Below, piece by piece: positions 32,411-38,366 of a stretch of 38,366 bases of DNA; position 1 is the stretch's first letter; each line of letters opens with the position of its first letter. Position numbers and translations under genes: made by a program. Source of the DNA: Xenophilus azovorans DSM 13620 (lineage in GTDB: Bacteria > Pseudomonadota > Gammaproteobacteria > Burkholderiales > Burkholderiaceae_C); NCBI RefSeq assembly GCF_000745855.1, contig NZ_JQKD01000045.1:1-38366 (forward strand). Reading direction: 5' to 3'. The notes under the pieces were generated by a model. That model was not told the origin of the DNA. It ran no database searches and saw only the letters and a program-made list of their open reading frames with translations.

Positions 32411-35311
32411 ATGCAAGCACCGGCCGAGCGACCGCCGCCCGCTTCCGCCTCCCCCGGCATCGAGGAGGCGCGCTGGCGCTTCGGTGCCTTCACGCTCAGC
32501 GAGGCGCAGCGGCGCCTCGAGCGCGAAGGCCGGCCCGTGCGGCTCGGGCAGCGCTCGTTCGACCTGCTGCTGCAGCTCATCAGGCGGGCCGGCGAATACG
32601 TGAGGAAGGACGAGCTGCTGTCCGCCGTGTGGGCCGGCGTGGTGGTCGAAGAGGCGAGCGTTCGCGTCCACATGTCGACGCTTCGCAAGGCGCTGGGCGA
32701 GCCGGGCGAGGGCGACGGCTGCCTGGAGTGGATCTCCAACGTGCCCTTGAAGGGCTACCGGTTCAATGGGCGCGTGCGCCGCGAAGCGCTCGACGGCGGC
32801 GCGGCCGTGCAGGAGCGTGCGGCCGAGCCGTCCTTCACGCCCCTGCCGGTGCGCCTGACCGAACTCGTCGGCCGGGACGACGACGTCGCCGGCATCGTGC
32901 AGTCGCTGGCCTCCCATCGCCTGGTCACGCTGGCCGGCGCGGGCGGCATCGGCAAGACGAGCGCGGCGATCCGGGCGGCGCAGCGCTACGGGCAGGCGCA
33001 CGGCGCGCGGATCGCCTTCATCGACCTGTCGACGCTGATCTCCGGGGACCACGTGGTCGGCACCATCGCGCGGTCGCTGGGGGCGGCGGCCGACATGCCG
33101 GACACCATCCAGGCCATCGTCCAATGCCTGGCGGAGCGCGACGTGCTCCTGCTGGTCGACAACTGCGAGCACGTCATCGAGTCGCTGGTGATCCCGATGA
33201 CGAGCCTGCTGGCGGCGCTGCCCCGGCTGCGCATCCTGGCAACGAGCCGCGAGGCGCTGCGCGTGACGGGCGAGTACGTGATCCGGCTCGCGGCCCTGGC
33301 GGTGCCTGGCGCCGAGCGCCTGACGTTGGAGGAGGCCCTGCGCTGGCCCTCCGTGCAGCTTCTGGTGGAGCGGGGCCGGGCGGCCGGCGCCGGCGCCTTC
33401 GGCGAAGCGCACGGCTGCGTGCTCGCCAGGATCGCGCGCCAGGTCGATGGCATTCCCCTGGCCATCGAGCTCGTCGCAGCGCGCCTGGGCGCCCAGTCGA
33501 TCGACGATCTGGCGCGGCGGCTGGACGACCACCTGCGGCTGTATGCCTTCGGCAGCAGGGCGGTGTTCCCGCGCCACCGGACGCTGGCCGCCGCGCTCGA
33601 CTGGAGCATCGCGCTGCTGAGCGAGGGCGAACTGCGGCTCTTCCGCCGGCTGTCGGTGTTCCGCAGCCGCTTCGACGTCGACCTGGCGCTCGGCCTGGTC
33701 GACGGCGACATGGACCCCGACGAGGCTTTCGACGCGCTGATCTCCCTGGCCAACAAGTCGCTGGTGTCCTTCGACAGCGGCGACGCGATCGCCCCCTACC
33801 GCCTGCTGGAGACGACGCGCAGCTACGCCTCCATGCTGTTGTCGCGCACCGACGAGCGGCCGATGCTGATGAAGCGCCATGCGGCGCTGATGCTCGAATT
33901 CATGAAGGCGGCGACGGCGGAGCTGACCGTGCGCGACGAGCGGGCGTGGAGCATGCGCTACGCCTTCCACCTGGACGACCTGCGCTTCGCGCTGAAGGCC
34001 TGCCTGGCGGAGCAGCCCGACGCGAAGATGGCCGCATCGCTGGTCTCCGCGTCCGCGGCCCTGTGGTTCCACGTCTCCCAGGTCGAGGAGTACCGCGACG
34101 GCATCGCGGCGGCCCTCGAGCTGGTCGACCGCCAGTTGCCGGAGGACGTCGAGACCGCCACCTGGCTGTGCACTGCCCTGATCAGCGCGCTGCTGCACAC
34201 GGGCGGATCGATGTCGGAACTGGCCGCCGTCTCCGAGCGCGCGCTGGCCGGCGCACGGGAACTGAAGGTGCCCATGCTGGAATTGCAGGCCCGCTGGGGC
34301 AGGTGCACGCACGACATGTTCCGCGGCGAGTACGCGGTGGCCCTGCAGGAAGCCGATGCGCTCCTGGCGGTCGCGCAGACATGGTCCGACCCGTCGGCGC
34401 TCAACCTCGCCCATCGCGTGAGCGCGATGGCGAACCACTTCTGCGGCCGCTTCGAGGTCTCCAGGCAGCACAGCGAGGCGTCGATCGTCATGATCGGCGG
34501 CACGGTGCACACCCGGGCGAGCATGGTGGGCGTGGACCCCGTGGTGGCCGCCATGGCAGTGCTCTGCCGGACGCTGTGGATCCAGGGCCGCACGGCCGAG
34601 GCGCTGGAGGCGGCCCGCAGCCTGGTGGCGCGCGCCCAGGCGGTGGGGACCTCGGTGACGATGTGCGCCGGCCTGTATGGCGCCTGCCCGGTCGCCGTGT
34701 GGACGGGCGAGTCGGACCTGGCGCGCACGTGGATCCATATGATGAAGGACGAGGCACAGCGCAAGGGCCTGGTGGGATGGCTGCGCTACGCGCAGTGGTA
34801 CGAGCAGGGCCTGCTGCCCGATGCCGACGAGGACCGCGGCAGGCACGTGCGCGAGGTGGCCGCGCGTCTGCCGGCGTACGACGCGCCGCGCAAGGAAATG
34901 CTGGTGACCTTCTGCCCCGAGTGGATCGACGACGGCCTGTTCGAGCGGGTGTCGCAGGGCAAGGCGCAGTGGTGCGCGGCCGAGGTCCGGCGGGCGGCGG
35001 GCTGGCGCTGCGAGCGCGACGGCATGGCGCGCGAGGCCGAGGCGCACTACCGCGGCGCCCTCGAGACGGCCAGCCAACAGGGCGCGGCGAGCTGGGCGTG
35101 GCGCGCGGCGCTGGACCTCGCCCGGCTGTGGGTCTCCACCGGGCTGGACGCCCGGGCGGCGCAACTGCTCGCCGAGACGTGCGAGCAGGCCGGCGACGGC
35201 GCCCAGGGCCGCGACATCGAGCGGCTGCGCCAGCTGCTCCGGCAGCTCGCGCCGGCGGCGACGGGCTCCAGGCGCGCCGCCGTGCGCGGGCGCCCTGCGC
35301 ACAGCAGGTAG
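32411..35311 (+). CDS. Winged-helix/NB-ARC-like ATPase transcriptional regulator with helical repeats
   Basis: A 966-residue regulator. Residues about 20-120 are an OmpR/PhoB-type winged helix (RFGAFTLSEAQRRL, LGQRSFDLLLQLIR, VHMSTLRKALGE, NVPLKGYRFNG). Residues about 150-450 are a STAND/NB-ARC-type ATPase: entry LTELVGRDDDVAG, Walker A GAGGIGKTS at 176-184, Walker B LLLVDNCEH near 247-255 and LATSREALRVTGE as sensor. The rest, about 450-940, is a helical, TPR-like array. Such proteins use ATP and an inducer to switch on DNA binding. It follows the tandem regulator by 340 bases with its own promoter. It probably controls the upstream peroxidase/hydrolase cluster, as this kind of gene neighbours AhpD, NmrA and OsmC genes in other Burkholderiales (recollection, not searched). 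Confidence 0.92.
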   Translation: MQAPAERPPPASASPGIEEARWRFGAFTLSEAQRRLEREGRPVRLGQRSFDLLLQLIRRAGEYVRKDELLSAVWAGVVVEEASVRVHMSTLRKALGEPGEGDGCLEWISNVPLKGYRFNGRVRREALDGGAAVQERAAEPSFTPLPVRLTELVGRDDDVAGIVQSLASHRLVTLAGAGGIGKTSAAIRAAQRYGQAHGARIAFIDLSTLISGDHVVGTIARSLGAAADMPDTIQAIVQCLAERDVLLLVDNCEHVIESLVIPMTSLLAALPRLRILATSREALRVTGEYVIRLAALAVPGAERLTLEEALRWPSVQLLVERGRAAGAGAFGEAHGCVLARIARQVDGIPLAIELVAARLGAQSIDDLARRLDDHLRLYAFGSRAVFPRHRTLAAALDWSIALLSEGELRLFRRLSVFRSRFDVDLALGLVDGDMDPDEAFDALISLANKSLVSFDSGDAIAPYRLLETTRSYASMLLSRTDERPMLMKRHAALMLEFMKAATAELTVRDERAWSMRYAFHLDDLRFALKACLAEQPDAKMAASLVSASAALWFHVSQVEEYRDGIAAALELVDRQLPEDVETATWLCTALISALLHTGGSMSELAAVSERALAGARELKVPMLELQARWGRCTHDMFRGEYAVALQEADALLAVAQTWSDPSALNLAHRVSAMANHFCGRFEVSRQHSEASIVMIGGTVHTRASMVGVDPVVAAMAVLCRTLWIQGRTAEALEAARSLVARAQAVGTSVTMCAGLYGACPVAVWTGESDLARTWIHMMKDEAQRKGLVGWLRYAQWYEQGLLPDADEDRGRHVREVAARLPAYDAPRKEMLVTFCPEWIDDGLFERVSQGKAQWCAAEVRRAAGWRCERDGMAREAEAHYRGALETASQQGAASWAWRAALDLARLWVSTGLDARAAQLLAETCEQAGDGAQGRDIERLRQLLRQLAPAATGSRRAAVRGRPAHSR

Positions 35312-35330
35312 AGCCGGGCTCCACCGATCG

Positions 35331-35361
35331 CGCTGCGGCGCGGGCCGGGATGACCGCAGCG
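35331..35361. terminator. Hairpin between convergent regulator and exporter genes
   Basis: CGCTGCGG at 35331-35338 and CCGCAGCG at 35354-35361 are exact complements with a 15-nt loop. It lies in the 81-base gap between the two stops. No T-run follows in either direction, so its role as terminator is tentative. Confidence 0.4.
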
Positions 35362-35392
35362 TTGCATGGCAGGCACCGATGCAGGGGCGCAT

Positions 35393-36628
35393 TCAGCCCG
35401 CGCTCGGCTGGGGGCCTTCTCGCCCTCGGCGGACGGGCGTTCCGTCGATGTGCCCCGCACGCCCGACCGAGAGCCCCAGCGCGCACATCGCGATGCACAG
35501 CGCGATACAGGCGCCCAGCGGGAGGCTCCAGCGTCCGCTCCACTCGCGCAGGGAACCCGCCAGCGTCGGACCGACGGCGGCGAGCAGGTAGCCGATGCAC
35601 TGCGCCATGCCGGACAGGGACGCGGCGACCTGAGGCGAGCCGGCGCGCAGGCCGACGAAGGCCAGGCTCAGCACCAGCGAGGCGCCCATGCCCATGCCGA
35701 AGGCGAACGTCCACAGCGCGGCCCACTCGGGCCGCGCCAGCAGCCCCGCGAGCCCGCATGCGCCGAGCGCCGGCGAGGCGAAGGCGATCCAGCGCTGGTC
35801 GGGCAGGCGCTGGAGCAGCGGCACCAGCGCCAGCGCGGGCACCGCGCCGGCCAACTGCATCCAGCCGTGCAGCGCGCCGGCGCGTGCGCCGGACGCACCC
35901 GCTTCCTGCAGGATCGCCGGCAGCCATGCGATGGCGGCGAAGTGGATGAAGCAGGTCAGGCCCAGGTAGGCCGCGACCTGCCAGGCCAGGGGCGCCCGCC
36001 ACACCGAAGGGCGCGGCGCCGCGGGAGACGGCCGCGGGGCGGCGTCGGCAGGCAGGCGGACCCGCACGAGCCAGGGCAGGGCCGCCAGCAGCGGCAGCAC
36101 CGCGACGGCCGCGAGGGCGCGCGCCCAGCCGCCGCCCCACGCCTCGGCCAGCGGAACGGCCACGGCCGAGGCCAGGGCCGCCGCCACGATCATCGTCGCG
36201 GCGTAGCCCGCCGTCAGCCGGGCCATGTGCAGCGGGAAGTCCCGCTTGAGCAGGCTGGGCAGCAGCACGTTGCCGACAGCGATGGCGCCGCCGGCCAGGC
36301 CCGTCCCCGCATACAGCGCCCATGCCGGGCCGGCCGAGCGCAGGACGATGCCCGCGCACATCAGGGCCAGCGCGGCCAGCAGCGTGCGCTCCAGCCCGAA
36401 CCGGGCCGCGCACGGCGCCGCGACGGGGGAGACCAGCGCGAAGGCCAGCAGCGGAAGGGTGGTCAGCAGGCCGGCCTGCGCGGCGCCGAGGCCCAGGGAT
36501 TCGCGGATCGGCACGACCAGCGGGCCGACCACGGTGATCGGCGCGCGCAGGCTGGCGGCGATGAGCAGGATGCCGGCGAGCGCCAGCGCCGGATGGTGCG
36601 CCGCGCGCGGCGGTGTCGGTGATGTCAT
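35393..36628 (-). CDS. CynX/NimT family MFS transporter
   Basis: A 411-residue, 12-helix major facilitator of the CynX/NimT (cyanate/nitroimidazole) family. Helix 1 is LALAGILLIAASLRAPITVVGPL, recognisable by the SLRAPIT pattern. It continues with QAGLLTTLPLLAFALVSPVA and, in the second half, GLTCFIHFAAIAWLPAILQE, all typical. In E. coli the relative NimT exports 2-nitroimidazole and its gene neighbours the AraC-type regulator NimR. The same divergent arrangement is present here. An export or detoxification role is therefore more likely than uptake, though CynX-type proteins differ in substrate. The ATG at 36628 is 115 nt from the divergent AraC start. Confidence 0.9.
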   Translation of the reverse strand: MTSPTPPRAAHHPALALAGILLIAASLRAPITVVGPLVVPIRESLGLGAAQAGLLTTLPLLAFALVSPVAAPCAARFGLERTLLAALALMCAGIVLRSAGPAWALYAGTGLAGGAIAVGNVLLPSLLKRDFPLHMARLTAGYAATMIVAAALASAVAVPLAEAWGGGWARALAAVAVLPLLAALPWLVRVRLPADAAPRPSPAAPRPSVWRAPLAWQVAAYLGLTCFIHFAAIAWLPAILQEAGASGARAGALHGWMQLAGAVPALALVPLLQRLPDQRWIAFASPALGACGLAGLLARPEWAALWTFAFGMGMGASLVLSLAFVGLRAGSPQVAASLSGMAQCIGYLLAAVGPTLAGSLREWSGRWSLPLGACIALCIAMCALGLSVGRAGHIDGTPVRRGREGPQPSAG

Positions 36629-36648
36629 GGGGAGGCGGCCGAGGCGGT

Positions 36649-36666
36649 GTCGATGTCGCGATCGAC
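36649..36666. promoter_or_regulatory. Inverted repeat in the divergent exporter/AraC promoter region
   Basis: GTCGAT at 36649-36654 and ATCGAC at 36661-36666 flank a 6-base core. The repeat lies 20-40 nt upstream of the exporter start, in the 115-base divergent region, where the AraC regulator would be expected to bind. It is short, so chance is possible. Confidence 0.35.
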
Positions 36667-36743
36667 TCTATCGGCGGGCCTGGCCGCGGCGTCCCTCGAT
36701 GCCGACGTTCGATCCCTCGTTCCTGCCAGAATGGCGCCCGCCC

Positions 36744-37562
36744 ATGTCCGTCCGCCCATCCAGTCCCTGGACATTCGACTTCGGCAGGATGAGCACGGAG
36801 GTCGCCGCCGTGATCGTGCATGCCGGCGCGCAGCACGAGGAGATGCCGCAGCACCGGCACGTCCAGGGCCAGCTTGCGATGGTGCTGGAGGGCTCGATGA
36901 CCTGCGAGGTCCCCGGCGCGATGTGGATGGCGCCGGTGCACGGCGGCCTGTGGATACCGGGCGCCACGCCCCACGGCAACCGGGTCGCGCCGAACAGCCG
37001 CGTGTGCTTCGTCTTCCTCGGCGTGGAAATGGACGCCCTGCCGCGGCACTGCTGCACGGTCGGCATCAGTCCCCTGCTGCGCGAGCTGGCGCTGCATCTC
37101 GCCGGCCTGCCGCACGAGCGGCAGCATGGCGTGCAGGCCGGGCGGCTGCGGGCCGTGCTGCTGGACCAGCTCGAGACCGTCGCTACCGGCCCGCTGCATC
37201 TGCCGATGTCGGCCGAGCCGCGGGTGCGCCGGATGGCGCAGGCGTTGACGGCCGATCCGGCCGACCGCAGCACGGCCGCGCAGTGGGCATCGCGGCTTGC
37301 CGTCAGCGAGCGCACCTTCGCCCGCCTGGTCCGCGCCGAGACCGGCATGTCCTTCGGCCACTGGCGCCACCGGCTGCAGGTGATGGTGGCGCTGCAGTGG
37401 CTCTCTTCCGGCGCGACGGTGCAGCAGGTGGCCGCCGACCTCGGCTACAACTCCGTCAACGCGTTCATCAGCATGTTCAAGAAGTCCATGGGCGTGCCGC
37501 CCGGGCGCTACCTCGCGCAGCGGCACGCGCGGCCAGCTCAGGCGCCGAAGGCCGACAACTGA
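36744..37562 (+). CDS. AraC family regulator, NimR-like
   Basis: A 272-residue regulator with a cupin N-terminus (MPQHRHVQGQLAMVLEGS, APVHGGLWIPGATPHGN) and a C-terminal double HTH: AQWASRLAVSERTFARLVRA for the first, and VQQVAADLGYNSVNAFISMF for the second, ending in KKSMGVPPGRYL. This is the layout of NimR/YdeO-type short AraC proteins. The ATG at 36744 fits the family length; an in-frame ATG at 36699 is an alternative and would add 15 residues. It is transcribed away from the CynX/NimT-type exporter, whose expression it most likely controls. Its 3' end overlaps the end of the LysR fragment on the other strand by 25 nt. Confidence 0.92.
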   Translation: MSVRPSSPWTFDFGRMSTEVAAVIVHAGAQHEEMPQHRHVQGQLAMVLEGSMTCEVPGAMWMAPVHGGLWIPGATPHGNRVAPNSRVCFVFLGVEMDALPRHCCTVGISPLLRELALHLAGLPHERQHGVQAGRLRAVLLDQLETVATGPLHLPMSAEPRVRRMAQALTADPADRSTAAQWASRLAVSERTFARLVRAETGMSFGHWRHRLQVMVALQWLSSGATVQQVAADLGYNSVNAFISMFKKSMGVPPGRYLAQRHARPAQAPKADN

Positions 37563-38066
37563 GCGGCGACGAAGTCGATGAACAGCCGTGCCCGCGCCGG
37601 CGTGTGGCGTCCGAATGCGTGCAGCGCGTACACCGGCACCGTCGGCAGGGCGTGGCCGGGCAGCACGAGGGACAGGCGGCCGGCGTCCAGGTCCTCCTGG
37701 ATGGCGAGGCGCAGCATGTAGACGATGCCCAGGCCGTTCAGCGCCGCGATGCGCATCGCCATGCTGCTGTCCGTGTCGAGCACGCCTTCCGGCGTGAAGA
37801 CGCTCCCGTCGGCGAACCGCACGGGATAGGGCCGCCCGCCGACGACGTAGCGGACGTGGTCGTGCCGGCGCAGCGCCGCCACGTCGTCGGGCACGCCCCG
37901 GGCCGCGAGGTAGGCCGGCGAGGCGGCCAGGGCCATCGGCAGCCGCGCCAGCAGCCGCGAGTTCAGGTCCGAGTCGGCGATGTCTCCGGCACGCAGCGCG
38001 ACGTCGAAGCCCTCCCGGATCAGTTCGACAGGCCGGTCCGTCAGCCCGATGTCCAGCCTTGTATCT
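37538..38066 (-). pseudogene. LysR-type regulator cut by IS110 insertion (C-terminal part)
   Basis: About 176 codons of a LysR substrate-binding domain: DTRLDIGLTDRPVELIREGF, RAGDIADSDLNSRLL, AALNGLGIVYMLR and the C-terminal LPTVPVYALHAFGRHTPA. The DNA-binding half and the first part of the effector domain are missing. Upstream of about 38066 the frame continues into DNA that is unlike LysR and ends in the IS110 start region, so the junction marks the insertion point. The usual text before DTRLDI in such regulators is a Tyr-Pro; here it is Leu-Lys, which fixes the break within a few bases. The gene is dead unless a fusion is expressed. Confidence 0.85.
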
Positions 38067-38222
38067 TTAAGCCTCGGACCGGCTCGGGTAGCCCGAGCGG
38101 CCTCTGGGATGCGTGAAGCCCGTGACTGAGCACTGGGCGCCTGAGCCGGACCGTCCTTTCTTGCAGCCCGAACGGTTGTAGGAACTTGAAGTTCGCATAG
38201 ACAAGGATGGGAGTGAGAGGAC
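38067..38222 (+). ncRNA. IS110 left end, candidate bridge RNA region
   Basis: Between the LysR break and the IS110 transposase start lie about 156 non-coding bases. They contain a strong hairpin, GCTCGGG-TAG-CCCGAGC at 38082-38098, and a smaller one, GAACTT-G-AAGTTC at 38182-38194. IS110-group elements are known to encode, in this non-coding left end, a structured RNA that guides the recombinase to target and donor DNA (for example IS621). Size, position and the leading stem-loop fit. The internal guide loops cannot be assigned without the element's right end, and expression is unproven. Confidence 0.5.
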
Positions 38223-38366
38223 GTGTCCGACTGTGTTTTTATCGGTATCGATGTCTCCAGCCAGACGCTGGAGGTCGCCAGCAGCGACCAGGCCAAGACC
38301 TGGCAGCTCGCCAATGACGTCAGCGGCATCGAGCAACTCGTCCACCAGGCCATGGCCCTGGCGCCG
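38223..38366 (+). CDS. IS110-family transposase, N-terminal part (cut by window edge)
   Basis: 48 codons open to the window edge, starting GTG: VSDCVFIGIDVSSQTLEVA, with the first acidic residue of the RuvC-like DEDD active site in GIDVS. The rest, QLANDVSGIEQLVHQAM, is typical of IS110 N-termini. GAGAGG lies close upstream as ribosome site. The remaining DEDD residues and the Tnp domain with the catalytic Ser lie beyond the window. It has inserted into the LysR gene. Confidence 0.9.
   Translation, partial: MSDCVFIGIDVSSQTLEVASSDQAKTWQLANDVSGIEQLVHQAMALAP

Noticed and set aside
31775-35392. 1205-codon minus-strand frame opposite the large regulator
   Set aside because: Low-complexity, no motif, no ribosome site. 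The plus strand carries clear winged-helix and ATPase motifs.

Overview
The window is GC-rich, gene-dense accessory DNA. I infer a betaproteobacterium of the order Burkholderiales (Variovorax, Achromobacter or Bordetella-like). The clues are a Bug-type (TctC) binding protein, a class II histone-deacetylase-like enzyme with the length and catalytic numbering of the Alcaligenaceae enzyme HDAH, many stand-alone AraC/TetR/LysR regulators, and tightly overlapped catabolic operons. I see no rRNA, tRNA or CRISPR array. An IS481-type transposase end lies at the left edge and the start of an IS110-type element at the right edge. Relics of other genes and elements lie between them, so this looks like a mosaic of acquired catabolic blocks.

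Layout. (1) 1-510: IS481 transposase tail abutting the remnant of an XRE-type HTH gene. (2) 465-6434: a minus-strand operon (small protein, ACS-type MFS transporter, HDAH-like deacetylase), a plus-strand YtcJ-type amidohydrolase and an AraC regulator, probably a scavenging module for an N-acyl or amide compound. (3) 6435-6994: debris, including a frameshifted second copy of 160 bp of the deacetylase gene. (4) 6995-14142: CoA-dependent catabolism, with acyl-CoA dehydrogenase, zinc-free MDR oxidoreductase, alpha-methylacyl-CoA racemase-like CoA transferase, AraC regulator, Bug protein and acyl-CoA synthetase. (5) 14298-16329: two paralogous TetR genes around an unanchored SCO/SenC protein, with two copies of an AT-rich operator-like element. 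(6) 16414-27040: a ten-gene operon encoding a benzaldehyde-lyase-like ThDP enzyme, an SDR, a zinc alcohol dehydrogenase, a complete LivKHMGF-type ABC importer, an epoxide-hydrolase-fold enzyme and a distant relative of linalool dehydratase-isomerase (LDI). (7) 27041-28031: no clear gene; a decayed transposase end and a doubtful small ORF. (8) 28032-35311: secreted alpha/beta hydrolase, AhpD-like protein, NmrA-like protein, Ohr/OsmC peroxidase, a degenerate tandem NarL-type regulator and a large winged-helix/ATPase regulator. (9) 35393-37562: a divergent CynX/NimT-type exporter and AraC pair resembling nimT/nimR. (10) 37538-38366: a LysR gene cut by an IS110 element whose left end may encode a bridge RNA.

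The most interesting system is region 6 with its control region 5. A C-C lyase of the benzaldehyde lyase type, two alcohol/ketone dehydrogenases, an epoxide hydrolase and an LDI-like protein share one transcript with a dedicated importer. I infer a route for importing and breaking down a hydroxylated, probably branched or aromatic, organic compound by dehydration/hydration, oxidation and acyloin cleavage. The neighbouring acyl-CoA synthetase, methylacyl-CoA racemase and acyl-CoA dehydrogenase could finish the job by beta-oxidation. The substrate cannot be read from the sequence.
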